Shown piece after piece: positions 24,726 to 33,468 of a stretch of 64,000 nt of DNA. The notes below the pieces were generated by a model. It did no database searches. It was not told the origin of the DNA and saw only the letters and a program-made list of their open reading frames with translations. Made by a program: the position numbers and the translations under genes. The stretch comes from Maricaulis sp047308265 (GTDB lineage Bacteria; Pseudomonadota; Alphaproteobacteria; Caulobacterales; Maricaulaceae): the NCBI RefSeq assembly GCF_047308265.1, contig NZ_JBKQWY010000005.1, positions 310,001 through 374,000 of the forward strand, written 5' to 3'. Positions within the stretch are counted from its first letter, which is position 1. Every line of letters starts with the position of its first letter.

Positions 24726-27005
24726 GTGATCCGCACCATTCTCTTGGGTTCCGCCATGAGCCTGGCTCTGAGCGCTTGCGCGCAGTCCAGTTTCAACCGG
24801 AGTGAACCCGCCACCCAGACCACCACTTCGGCCGCACGCGAGGCCGAACCGGCGTTGAGCATTGAGCGTCTTTACGCCAGCCCGTCCCTGACCGGACCGG
24901 CACCACGCGCCCTCACCTTTTCGCCCGATGGCGAGCGTCTGACTTTCCTGCGTGCCAAGCCGGATGATAACAGCGTGCTGGACCTGTGGGCCGTGAATGT
25001 AGAAGGCGGGGAGCCCTATATGCTGGTCGACAGCCAGGTCCTGGCGCCCGACGAGCGCGAACTCACGGAAGCCGAGCGCCAGCTGCGTGAACGCGCGCGC
25101 ATCTCATCCACGGGTATTGTGCGCTATCAATGGGATAGCCAGGGCGACGCCATTCTCGTTCCACTGGACGGTGACATCTTCCATGTGGATGTGGAGACCA
25201 GTGAAGCCCGCCGGTTGATGACGACCGACGCGTATGAGACCGACGCCCGGATCTCACCGGACGGCAATTTTGTCTCCTTCATCCGCGATCAGAACCTGGT
25301 GATCCACAATCTGGAAACCGGTGAGGATACGGCACTGACGACAGAGGGCGGCGCGCTTATCTCGTGGGGCATGGCCGAATTCGTGTCACAGGAAGAACTG
25401 GACCGTCGTACCGGATACTGGTGGTCGCCGGATGAAGCCCACCTGGTCGTGGCGCGGGTGGATGAGAGCCCGGTCGATAATATCGAACGCCTAGAGATCT
25501 CCGGCGATGGCGAAGCACGTGTTGTGGACCAGCGCTATCCGCGGGCCGGTCGGACCAATGCCGACGTCACCCTGTATGTCATCCACCGGGAGAGCGGCGA
25601 TCGCGTCCAGATCCCGCTGATGAGCGATGATGAATACTATCTGGCGCGGGTGAATTTCTCGACCGATAGCGAGACCGCCTATGTTCAGGTCCTCAATCGC
25701 GCCCAGAACCGTCTGGACATTCTGGCGGTCAATCTGGTCAGCGGCGAGACAACGCTCTGGCATCGGGAAACCAGCGAGACCTGGATCAACTTGACCGGCG
25801 ATTTCCGGGCTCTGTCCGACGGTACGGTGTTGTGGACCTCGGAAGACACGCCTGGCGGTTTCCGCCACATACAGCACCGCGCCGCAGATGGAAGCCTGAT
25901 CACCCAGGTCACCTCGGGGGATTGGCTGGTCAACGGGATCAACCATGTCGATCTGGACACCGGTCTCGTTCACTTCACCGGCTGGACCTCAAGCCCGCTC
26001 CAACGGCATCTGTATTCCGTGCCACTGGACGGGTCGGCTGCACCGACGCAGATCACCCAGGGCGAAGGCCGCTGGTCAGGTCGGTTCAACGCTGATGCGA
26101 GCGCCTTCATTGGTTCATATTCCGACCCCCAAACCCCGCCACAAACCGCGCTCTATGCCAGCGATGGCGAACGCGTGCGCTGGATCGAAGAGAATGCCCT
26201 CGACGAGACCCACCCCTACTTCCCTTACCTCGAGGACCATATTCTTCCCCAATACGGCACATTGACCGCAGAGGACGGCACACAGCTGCACTACCAACTC
26301 TTCTTGCCTGCCGATTTTGATCCCAGCCAAGACTATCCGGCCATCCAGTATGTCTATGGTGGGCCCCACGCCCAGGTCGTGCATCAGGGCTGGCAGAGTC
26401 TGCGCGCCCAGATGTTCGCCCAGCGCGGCTATGTCTATTTCTCAATCGATAATCGCGGGTCCTGGAACCGGGGTCGCGATTTCGAAGCCCCGCTGCATCT
26501 GGCCATGGGCACAGTAGAGGTCGAAGACCAGCTCATCGGTCTAGACTATCTCAAGTCCCTCGATTTTGTGGATGAGGACCGCGTCGGCCTGTGGGGCTGG
26601 TCCTATGGCGGCTATATGACACTGATGACCACGCTGCAGGCGCCCGGGGCGTATGCAGCCGGCGTCTCCGGTGCGCCGGTGACCGACTGGGCGCTCTATG
26701 ACACCGCCTATACCGAGCGCTACATGTCCACACCGCAAGCCAATCCGGATGGATATGAGCAAGGCTCCGTCTTTGCCCATGTCGACAATTACGAAACGCC
26801 GCTCTTCTTGATCCACGGCATGGCCGACGACAATGTCATCTTTGCCAACTCGGTACGGCTGTACAACCAGCTCCAGGTCAATCGCGAGGATTTCGAGATG
26901 ATGACCTATCCCGGGCAGCGCCACGGTATTCGCGGAGAAGACCGCAGCGTGCACCTCTGGACGGATGTGGTTGAGTTTTTCGACCGCAAACTCAAGGACG
27001 ACTAA
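24726..27005 (+). CDS. Dipeptidyl-peptidase IV, lipoprotein (S9B)
   Basis: Serine exopeptidase removing Xaa-Pro dipeptides from peptide N-termini, here lipid-anchored in the envelope. GTG at 24726 (GGGGAG eight bases upstream) gives the lipoprotein signal MIRTILLGSAMSLALSAC with Cys18; the ATG at 24708 would lengthen it. An eight-bladed propeller (~40-500) carries the double-Glu motif FVSQEELDR that binds the substrate amino group. The hydrolase domain has GWSYGG (Ser626), HGMADDNV (Asp701) and GQRHGI (His733). 759 residues, normal for the family. It probably works with the TonB receptors and other S9 enzymes in peptide use. Confidence 0.93.
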   Translation: MIRTILLGSAMSLALSACAQSSFNRSEPATQTTTSAAREAEPALSIERLYASPSLTGPAPRALTFSPDGERLTFLRAKPDDNSVLDLWAVNVEGGEPYMLVDSQVLAPDERELTEAERQLRERARISSTGIVRYQWDSQGDAILVPLDGDIFHVDVETSEARRLMTTDAYETDARISPDGNFVSFIRDQNLVIHNLETGEDTALTTEGGALISWGMAEFVSQEELDRRTGYWWSPDEAHLVVARVDESPVDNIERLEISGDGEARVVDQRYPRAGRTNADVTLYVIHRESGDRVQIPLMSDDEYYLARVNFSTDSETAYVQVLNRAQNRLDILAVNLVSGETTLWHRETSETWINLTGDFRALSDGTVLWTSEDTPGGFRHIQHRAADGSLITQVTSGDWLVNGINHVDLDTGLVHFTGWTSSPLQRHLYSVPLDGSAAPTQITQGEGRWSGRFNADASAFIGSYSDPQTPPQTALYASDGERVRWIEENALDETHPYFPYLEDHILPQYGTLTAEDGTQLHYQLFLPADFDPSQDYPAIQYVYGGPHAQVVHQGWQSLRAQMFAQRGYVYFSIDNRGSWNRGRDFEAPLHLAMGTVEVEDQLIGLDYLKSLDFVDEDRVGLWGWSYGGYMTLMTTLQAPGAYAAGVSGAPVTDWALYDTAYTERYMSTPQANPDGYEQGSVFAHVDNYETPLFLIHGMADDNVIFANSVRLYNQLQVNREDFEMMTYPGQRHGIRGEDRSVHLWTDVVEFFDRKLKDD

Positions 27006-27020
27006 GTCGTCACACCGAAG

Positions 27021-27043
27021 TCCCGGGGCCACGCGCCCCGGGA
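27021..27043. terminator. Strong hairpin between two convergent genes
   Basis: TCCCGGGGC / GCCCCGGGA, nine perfect pairs with a 5-base loop, 16 bases after the DPP-IV stop. No T-run follows on either strand, so it is a possible factor-assisted terminator or 3'-end stabiliser rather than a classic one. Confidence 0.5.
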
Positions 27044-27101
27044 TCTCAACGTCTGATCAAGCCGCAATGGCCTGTTCGGGCCCGCCCCACGGTTCGGGAT
27101 C

Positions 27102-27749
27102 TTATCGGCGCCCCGGGATCTCGCCACCAATGGGGATCCCCACCTGGAACATCACCGCCCAGGACGATCTGTCGATATCCGTCACCTCCACGCCCAGAAC
27201 CTCCTGGTCGTCGTGGAAGTATTCGGTGTATTCCGCCTGGATATTATAGAGCAAACCATAGCCCAGATTGATCGGCAGCGGGATCTGCCCGCCGACCGTC
27301 AGACTTTCACCGTCGATATCAAACTCGGCCGGACCGCTCAGTTCGAGATCATCAATAAAATTGTATCGCACATAGACCGGCGCCCCCAGACCGCGCGGCG
27401 CACCTTCCGGCATGTCCATAAACCCGTCGAGCGGGATCATCGCCCCCACGACCGGGCCCACACCCCAGCCTTCGCCGGAAAACCCGTCCTCGTCGAAATC
27501 CACGTCACGATAGGTGACATCCACACCGTAAAAGAACAGGGGATAGGTCGTCCAGACGGGCTTGATAAAGCGTGCCTGGGCCATGAAGCCGTCGTAATCG
27601 GTATCGTTCAGTTCGCCACTCTCATACCCCACGGACAAGCCAATGGCGTAGGGCGGCAGCTCTGTCGCCGCGTCCTGGGCCTGGGCGGTGCCCACAAGCC
27701 CGACACCGGTCAGACTGGCAACACACACTGCAATCCTGATCTTCTGCAC
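27102..27749 (-). CDS. Outer-membrane beta-barrel protein, small
   Basis: A 215-residue exported protein. GTG at 27749 is preceded by GGAGA and gives a clean signal peptide (MQKIRIAVCVASLTGVGLVGTAQAQ); the frame extends upstream to 27800 without a sensible signal. The mature part alternates hydrophobic and polar residues in ~8-10 strands (IGLSVGYESGELNDTDYDGFMAQARF, GEGWGVGPVVGAMIPLDGF, SWAVMFQVGIPIGG), like OmpA/OmpW-class small barrels, but lacks any signature I can name. Convergent with the DPP-IV gene. Confidence 0.68.
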   Translation of the reverse strand: MQKIRIAVCVASLTGVGLVGTAQAQDAATELPPYAIGLSVGYESGELNDTDYDGFMAQARFIKPVWTTYPLFFYGVDVTYRDVDFDEDGFSGEGWGVGPVVGAMIPLDGFMDMPEGAPRGLGAPVYVRYNFIDDLELSGPAEFDIDGESLTVGGQIPLPINLGYGLLYNIQAEYTEYFHDDQEVLGVEVTDIDRSSWAVMFQVGIPIGGEIPGRR

Positions 27750-27838
27750 GACACTCTCCTCTGCTGCGTGACGCAATAGAGGTAGGCAATGCTCCCGCAC
27801 TGCGGGACCGGGAAAAACCGCCTAAGGGTTATGCGGGC

Positions 27839-28567
27839 TCACGCCTCGGCCCAGATCCACTCTTCCGCGCGCTCGCGCACAGCCTCTCGCCGGACCTTCC
27901 AGTCAGGCATCACCCGTGTCACCTGGGCCCAATAGGCCGGGGAATGGTTCATTTCGACCAGATGAGCCGCTTCATGGGCACAGACATAATCGATCAGGTC
28001 TTCGGGAAACCCCATCAATCGCCAGTTCAGTCGAATGGTGCGATCGGAGGCACAACTACCCCAGCGTCGTTTTTGATCCCGAACGACGACCTTTCGGACG
28101 GATTGACCCAGGGCCCGGGCATAGGCTTCCACCTTAGGCGCCATCAGCCGTTCACCCTCCCGCTTGTAGTGGCGGACCAGAGCATTGCGGATCGTCGCGC
28201 GACGCAGCGGCCCGGTCAGTTCTCCATCCACCGATACCGTAATGATATCCTCCTGCCGGGTGACCCGCGTGCGCACGCCTCGCTCAACCAGGCGCAATTC
28301 AAGCTCACCGCCCAGCCAGGGCAAACGGTCACCCGTCTCAAACGCCAGACGCCGGATCTGGGGACGCGCTTCCCACTGGGCGAGCTTGGCGCAGATCCAA
28401 GACGACTTGCTCTGCAGGGCGGCTTCGATCTCTTGCCGCGAGACCCGCTCGGGTGCAGTCACGCTGAGACCGTCCGCCCCGATGGCAAAACCGATTGTGC
28501 GCCGCCGTGAACGCTTGAGACGAAAGGCAACCGGCTGCCCGAGTAAGACGACGTGTTCTACTGACAT
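27839..28567 (-). CDS. YgjP-like metallopeptidase-domain protein (DUF45)
   Basis: Cytosolic putative zinc peptidase of 242 residues. The zinc motif is CAHEAAH (His198, Glu199, His202) with a downstream NHSPAYW typical of the YgjP/DUF45 group, and the conserved RRWGSCASDRTIRLNWRLMGFP just before it. The N-terminal ~100 residues form the basic beta region of the family. Substrate is unknown for the family in general. It is divergent from the AlkC-like gene with 80 bases between, so they may share control sequences. Confidence 0.87.
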   Translation of the reverse strand: MSVEHVVLLGQPVAFRLKRSRRRTIGFAIGADGLSVTAPERVSRQEIEAALQSKSSWICAKLAQWEARPQIRRLAFETGDRLPWLGGELELRLVERGVRTRVTRQEDIITVSVDGELTGPLRRATIRNALVRHYKREGERLMAPKVEAYARALGQSVRKVVVRDQKRRWGSCASDRTIRLNWRLMGFPEDLIDYVCAHEAAHLVEMNHSPAYWAQVTRVMPDWKVRREAVRERAEEWIWAEA

Positions 28568-28647
28568 GACGCTGTCAGGGATCTCCTCGCGCTGGCTTGA
28601 GCTGATCGGCCAAACATGATGGCTGGTCAGGCCGTCTGGAGACTCCC

Positions 28648-29793
28648 ATGCCTGAACCGCTCAAAAATCTATACTCCCGCGACCTTATCGACCAGATGGG
28701 CGCGCACATCCAGCGCGTCCACAGTAACTTTGATGCCCGAGCCTTTGCTCACCAGGCGTCTCACAATCTCGAACAGCTTGAGCTGAAACAAAGATCCGAG
28801 CAGATCCGCATCGCGTTGGATGCGCATTTGCCCGCCCGGTTTGAAGAGGCGGTTGAAATCCTCCTGGCCGCGCTTCACCCGGACACAGAGGTCGAGCTCT
28901 CCGACAAGAGTATGGATCCGGACGGCATTCGCGGCTGGGCAACCATGCCGCTATCGGATCTGGTCGGGTTACGGTGTGAGGAGAATTTCGAACTGGCCCT
29001 GTCGGTCCAAAAAGCGCTGACCTGCCGTTTCAGTTCCGAATTCGGGATCCGACATCTCATTCTCGCCCGCCCGGAACAGGCCATGGCCGAACTCGAAAAA
29101 TGGGCGCACGACACCAATTATCATGTCCGCCGCCTGGCCTCGGAAGGCTGTCGACCCCGTCTGCCCTGGGCCATGCAATTGCCAGACTTTATCCGAAATC
29201 CCGCGCCCATCCTGCCGGTTCTCGAACCACTCAAGGATGACCCCTCGGAATATGTCCGTCGTTCGGTTGCCAATAATCTCAACGACATCGCCAAGGACCA
29301 TCCCGACACGGTCGCGCAAATCGCCAGCACCTGGATGACCGGGGCGAGCAAGACGCGTGAGAAACTCGTTCGCCATGCCTGCCGCACCCTCGTCAAACAG
29401 GGACATTCCGGGGCCATGGCAGCCTTGGGAGTCGGCCCTGCGGAGGTGGAGACGGCTCCGCTCACCATCCATACGCCGGTCGTACCGTTTGGTTCAGCCC
29501 TGCGCTTCAGCGGCGCGATACAATCGACCGCGGCCCGGGAACAGACCCTGATTGTGGATTATGTGCTGCATTTCAAGAAGGCCAAGGGTGGTACCGCCCC
29601 CAAGGTTTTCAAGTTGAAGACTCTGACCGTCAAACCCGGTGAGCGCGTGGTCCTGGAGCGCAGCCACCCCATCCGTCCGATCACAACCCGGCGCTATTAT
29701 GCCGGTGTGCAAGCTGTGGAATGGCAGATTAATGGCCAGCCCCAGGGGCGTCACACCTTCGAATTGACAATGACCGACACCGAGACTGGCTAG
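28648..29793 (+). CDS. AlkC-like DNA alkylation repair glycosylase with C-terminal Ig-like domain
   Basis: HEAT-like-repeat DNA glycosylase that excises N3-methylated purines. The 381 residues show the AlkC-type segment NYHVRRLASEGCRPRLPWAMQLP and LKDDPSEYVRRSVANNLNDIAKDHP within tandem helices at ~100-250. After ~270 comes an Ig-like beta domain (HTPVVPFGSALRFSGAIQST onward), the appendage found in AlkC proteins for gripping DNA. No adaptive-response regulator (ada) is near. Its stop TAG sits in a CTAG palindrome shared with the stop of the convergent gene. Confidence 0.88.
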   Translation: MPEPLKNLYSRDLIDQMGAHIQRVHSNFDARAFAHQASHNLEQLELKQRSEQIRIALDAHLPARFEEAVEILLAALHPDTEVELSDKSMDPDGIRGWATMPLSDLVGLRCEENFELALSVQKALTCRFSSEFGIRHLILARPEQAMAELEKWAHDTNYHVRRLASEGCRPRLPWAMQLPDFIRNPAPILPVLEPLKDDPSEYVRRSVANNLNDIAKDHPDTVAQIASTWMTGASKTREKLVRHACRTLVKQGHSGAMAALGVGPAEVETAPLTIHTPVVPFGSALRFSGAIQSTAAREQTLIVDYVLHFKKAKGGTAPKVFKLKTLTVKPGERVVLERSHPIRPITTRRYYAGVQAVEWQINGQPQGRHTFELTMTDTETG

Positions 29794-30266
29794 TCGATTG
29801 TCAGGAGGTCGGCGCAGATCGCTTCCAGCCCGGCCTTGTCATCAAGATCAAAGGCGCCGAATTCGGTCGAGTCGACATCAAGGACCCCGGCAAGCTTGCC
29901 GTCCTGATCAAACACGGGAACAACGATCTCCGAATTGGAGCGGCTGTCACAGGCGATATGGCCGGGAAAAGCGTGCACATCCTCGACCAGCTGGGTTTCA
30001 CCGGACTCCGCAGCGGCACCACACACACCCTTGCCAAAGGGGATGCGCAAACAGCCCATCGTGCCCTGATAGGGGCCCACGACAAGTTCACGAGGCTTGT
30101 CCTCTGCGACCAGGTAGAAACCCGTCCAGAAGTAACGATTACCGAACATTTCGCGCAGCAAGCAGCTGGCGGTCGCATAACGCGCCGTGCGGCTGCTCTC
30201 ACCGGCAATCACCGCCGCGATCTGTTTGCGGACATCGGCATACTGCTCGCTCTTGCTCTGGCTCAT
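29790..30266 (-). CDS. msrC: Free methionine-(R)-sulfoxide reductase (fRMsr, GAF domain)
   Basis: Thioredoxin-dependent GAF-fold enzyme reducing free Met-R-sulfoxide. The 158 residues match the family length and carry three cysteines at 72, 82 and 106 (MGCLRIPFGKGVCGAA and GHIACDSRSNSEIVVPV), with the same 10/24 spacing as the catalytic set Cys84/94/118 of E. coli fRMsr. ATG 30266 begins MSQSKSEQYADV; upstream in-frame starts (30284, 30350) give unconserved extensions. Ends on a TAG overlapping the AlkC-like stop. Confidence 0.92.
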   Translation of the reverse strand: MSQSKSEQYADVRKQIAAVIAGESSRTARYATASCLLREMFGNRYFWTGFYLVAEDKPRELVVGPYQGTMGCLRIPFGKGVCGAAAESGETQLVEDVHAFPGHIACDSRSNSEIVVPVFDQDGKLAGVLDVDSTEFGAFDLDDKAGLEAICADLLTID

Positions 30267-30398
30267 CGTTTCAATCCTGATCATGAGGGGGTTGGCCTGC
30301 GCCCCTGCCGGGGCTGAGCGGGAATGTGGCCTCTCAACGGGCAAGTTCAAGCCCGCTTGGCAGACACGCCTGTGTTACGCGTTGAGTCAGTCAGCACG

Positions 30399-31460
30399 CT
30401 ACCAGCGTACAAACCCGCGCAGGGACTGCTGTATCGTACGTTCCAGCATACGGTCCGGTGACGACGCGACCGTGCCATCATCGGAGGGTTCCGTGGTTGG
30501 CGGTGCCGTACCACCATGCTGTTCCTGCTGCTTGGCCAGGGCCTCATCTTTTTCAATCCGCGTATTGATCATGCGAATACGCGCGTCGACATATTCGTAG
30601 ACGCTCTTCATGAGATCATCCTTGAGCGTGACATTCACACCCAGATCATGCGCGTCCTTGGCCGATATCGCCTGACTGTGGGACATCTTGCCAGCAGACA
30701 GGTGATCCGCCAGGAAATTCTCGGGCTTGTCCTCAGCCTTGTGGTGCTCGTTGATAATCTCTCGGGAGACCTGTTTGGCATACTCTTCGTATTTGCCGGC
30801 CTCGTGCGCGAGCAGGACAAACAGGTCCTGCGTGGCCAGAATACCCTTTTCATCCACCAAATGCTTGTAGGCCTCAGCCGGAAATGATCCGAAAATCGTG
30901 TCAATCGGACCCAGCGACGCCGACCGCCCCATGACGATCTTATCGCAGGCCAGGGCAATCATCGTTCCGCCTGACATCGCCACGTAGGGCACATAGGCCA
31001 CGACACGGTCCTTGCGGATCTTGGACTTGCGCAAATGATCCTTCAGCGCTGTCGCCAGCATCTGAGCCGGACGAGCATATCCCCCCAGCGTGTGCAGGAT
31101 CACAATGATACGCGAATGCTCGTCGACCTCACGGATGACCGACATGTTTTGAAGCGCTTCATCGAAGGCAATCTGTTGCTCGGCCTGATCCCGACCCACA
31201 AAATCATCGCCCAGATCATGGATCAGGTCGATAACCACCGTATTGTGCTTCTCCAGCTTTCTACGGGCATCGTCGAGATCATCTTCTGCCGTGTCGTAAT
31301 CGCGCTGACGCTTCTCATTCAATGAGAGGTATTTCTTCTTGCGCTTGGCCTGTTGGCCCGCATGGCTGACACTGGAAATGGCAAAGCCGAGCATGACCGA
31401 CGCGATCACCGCGACGACCACTACACCAATCCAGATTTCGGTCTGGTTGAATTCCGGCAT
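30399..31460 (-). CDS. Membrane-anchored ClpP-class serine protease, SDH (serine dehydrogenase proteinase) family
   Basis: A 353-residue protein with one N-terminal transmembrane helix (~8-30, IWIGVVVVAVIASVMLGFAI), a charged coiled-coil linker (~38-72), then a crotonase-fold protease domain: VILHTLGGYARPAQMLA, catalytic serine in YVAMSGGTMIALACDKI (Ser163) and LGPIDTIFGSFP. This matches the SDH_sah group related to SppA and ClpP, which uses a Ser/Lys dyad; the lysine cannot be placed with certainty. A Thr/Pro-rich tail follows. ATG 31460 (AAGGGG upstream) begins MPEFNQTEIW. Likely role in membrane protein quality control, by analogy. Confidence 0.83.
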   Translation of the reverse strand: MPEFNQTEIWIGVVVVAVIASVMLGFAISSVSHAGQQAKRKKKYLSLNEKRQRDYDTAEDDLDDARRKLEKHNTVVIDLIHDLGDDFVGRDQAEQQIAFDEALQNMSVIREVDEHSRIIVILHTLGGYARPAQMLATALKDHLRKSKIRKDRVVAYVPYVAMSGGTMIALACDKIVMGRSASLGPIDTIFGSFPAEAYKHLVDEKGILATQDLFVLLAHEAGKYEEYAKQVSREIINEHHKAEDKPENFLADHLSAGKMSHSQAISAKDAHDLGVNVTLKDDLMKSVYEYVDARIRMINTRIEKDEALAKQQEQHGGTAPPTTEPSDDGTVASSPDRMLERTIQQSLRGFVRW

Positions 31461-31709
31461 GCAATCCCCCTTGTGCCAGATCCCGGACAAGAAGGCGTCT
31501 CACGTCCTGACCGACTCCAGCGTGAGCATATTAACCAAACATCAACCTTGAAAACAACGCGCTGGAGGCCCGAGTGAGCAGATGCAACACACAACCAGCG
31601 CGTTCTTTCACACGACTGTGTCTTTTCTGCCAGCGTTCGGGCGAGCATCCGGAGCCCACGCGTTCGTCAAACCGGTCCAATTCGCACCCAATGATTCGAC
31701 TATACGGCC

Positions 31710-31738
31710 TTGACTGTACCGTCTGGACGGTTTATGTG
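31710..31738 (+). promoter_or_regulatory. Promoter with TetR-type operator upstream of the efflux operon
   Basis: TTGACT (31710-31715), a 17-base spacer, TATGTG (31733-31738). The spacer contains the perfect palindrome ACCGTC-TG-GACGGT (31718-31731), so a bound dimer would cover the promoter core. Placement is that of an autoregulatory TetR operator; binding by the adjacent regulator is inference. Confidence 0.62.
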
Positions 31739-31844
31739 CAGTGCACAAGATGTTCACGGACTGACCCTGCTGCCAGTCCGGCGCTCCGAGCGCCTGCTTC
31801 CGAGCCGGGCCCGCCTCTGCGTCACAATCAGGACGAAGACTTTC

Positions 31845-32408
31845 ATGAGTGAAACAGACGACAGCCCGGCCCGTTCGACCCCCGATCGGATCCTTGATGC
31901 GGCAGAGAATGTTGTCTCCACGGAAGGCGGCGCGCGCCTCACGATTGATGCGGTCGTGACGGAAAGCGGTCTGTCCAAGGGCGGTGTGCTCTACCACTTC
32001 CCCAACAAGACCGCCCTGCTCAAAGGCATGATGCAGCGGATGATTGATGTCTTCGCGAAAGACCTCGACACGATCCGCGCCCGGGCTGAAACGGCGGGCG
32101 AGCCGATCCTGCCCGCACTGATTCCGGCGATTATTGAGCATCGTTACAATAAACCCGATGTATCCATGGCCATTCTGGCCGCCTCGGCAGAACAGCCCGA
32201 CCTCCTGGACCCGGCACGCGCCTACGTCTCGGAGTTCATCGGACGCACTGTTGCAACCTGTCCGGACCCGACACTTGGCCTGATTGGCTTTCTGGCCCTC
32301 GACGGGCTCCTTTTTTCTCGAATTCTGGGCCTCGATTATGTGACGCCCGAACAGGAAACTGATATCCATCAACGCCTGATCGGCTTGATGCAGGAGATGT
32401 ATTCATGA
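31845..32408 (+). CDS. TetR-family repressor of the RND efflux operon
   Basis: A 187-residue regulator. Residues ~12-60 form the TetR helix-turn-helix (RILDAAENVVSTEGGARLTIDAVVTESGLSKGGVLYHFPNKTALL), with the recognition helix in SKGGVLYHFPNK. The helical C-terminal part would bind an unknown inducer. Longer in-frame extensions to 31710 run through the promoter and are rejected; ATG 31845 gives the normal family N-terminus. Its stop overlaps the start of the next gene (ATGA at 32405-32408), and a palindrome lies in its own promoter, so it probably represses the whole three-gene unit. Confidence 0.92.
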   Translation: MSETDDSPARSTPDRILDAAENVVSTEGGARLTIDAVVTESGLSKGGVLYHFPNKTALLKGMMQRMIDVFAKDLDTIRARAETAGEPILPALIPAIIEHRYNKPDVSMAILAASAEQPDLLDPARAYVSEFIGRTVATCPDPTLGLIGFLALDGLLFSRILGLDYVTPEQETDIHQRLIGLMQEMYS

Positions 32409-33466
32409 CCCGCCCCCTTTCTCTCGCTCTGTCTGCGGCATTGGCCCTGACGCTGGCCGCGTGTTCCCAGCCCGAGATTGAAACCGAGACGCCCGCACCG
32501 CGCGTGCTTCTCCAGACCATCGCCGACAGTGACGCCGAAACCGAGATCAGCTTCGTTGGCCGGGTCGAGGCCCGCCAGGCCGTGGACCTCGCTTTCCAGG
32601 TGGGCGGACAGCTTGCCCGGATTGATATCAGCGAAGGTGATGCCGTGACGGCGGGTCAGGTCGTGGCCCAGCTTGATCGCACCGATTTCGACCGCGCTGT
32701 GCGCGAAGCCCGGGTCCAGCTGGACCAGGCGCGCACGGACCTCACCCGCCAGCAAACTCTGTTTGACCGGGGCATTGCCTCCCAGGCCGCACTGGACGAC
32801 GCGCAGACCGAGTTCGACCTGCGCGAGGTCTCCCTGGCCAATGCCCGCCAGAATCTGGACTACACCTCGCTGCGGGCGCCCTTTGATGGGCTGGTGAGCC
32901 GCCGGATTGTCGACACGTTTACTGTCGTTTCTCCGGGGCAGCCGGTGATGCGGATCCAGGACCTGTCTGAACTGCGTGTCTCCGTGCCGGTGCCCGAATA
33001 CCTGATCGCCAATGTGGATAGCGAGGATGTCGTCCAGAGCTGGGCCACCTTCCCCTTCCTGCCGGGCCAACGCTTTGAACTTGAACCGCGCGAAACCGTG
33101 ACAGAAGCCGACAGTGCCTCACAGACCTATCGTGTCATCCTGGCCCTGCCCAATGACATGCCAGCCAATATCCTGCCGGGCATGACCGCCTCCGTCACGG
33201 CAGAATTCCTGCTCGACGAAAACGAGATCCACATCCAAATCCCGATCAATGCGGTGGCCTATACGCCGGAGGAGACCCCGCAAGTCTGGGTCTATGACGC
33301 GGAAACCGGCACGGTTGGCAAACGTGATGTCGAACTCAATGGCCTGGTAGAGGACGAAATCGTGGTCCTGGATGGCCTGGCCCCGGGCGAACGCATCGTC
33401 ATTGCCGGCATCCACGCCCTGCATGAAGGCATGAGCGTGCGTCCGTTCGAAGAGGAGCGCGACTGA
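32405..33466 (+). CDS. RND efflux periplasmic adaptor (membrane fusion protein), lipoprotein
   Basis: Adaptor that couples the inner-membrane RND pump to an outer-membrane channel. The 353-residue lipoprotein has a lipobox LAAC (Cys20), a barrel-sandwich half-motif (DLAFQVGGQLARIDISEGDAVTAGQVVAQLD), a coiled-coil hairpin at ~95-150, the second half (YTSLRAPFDGLVSRRIVDTFTVVSPGQPV) and a C-terminal beta barrel (NAVAYTPEETPQVWVYD, GERIVIAGIHALHEGM). It overlaps tetR by four bases and is followed two bases later by the pump. No outer-membrane factor is encoded here, so a TolC-like partner must lie elsewhere. Confidence 0.94.
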   Translation: MTRPLSLALSAALALTLAACSQPEIETETPAPRVLLQTIADSDAETEISFVGRVEARQAVDLAFQVGGQLARIDISEGDAVTAGQVVAQLDRTDFDRAVREARVQLDQARTDLTRQQTLFDRGIASQAALDDAQTEFDLREVSLANARQNLDYTSLRAPFDGLVSRRIVDTFTVVSPGQPVMRIQDLSELRVSVPVPEYLIANVDSEDVVQSWATFPFLPGQRFELEPRETVTEADSASQTYRVILALPNDMPANILPGMTASVTAEFLLDENEIHIQIPINAVAYTPEETPQVWVYDAETGTVGKRDVELNGLVEDEIVVLDGLAPGERIVIAGIHALHEGMSVRPFEEERD

Positions 33467-33468
33467 TC

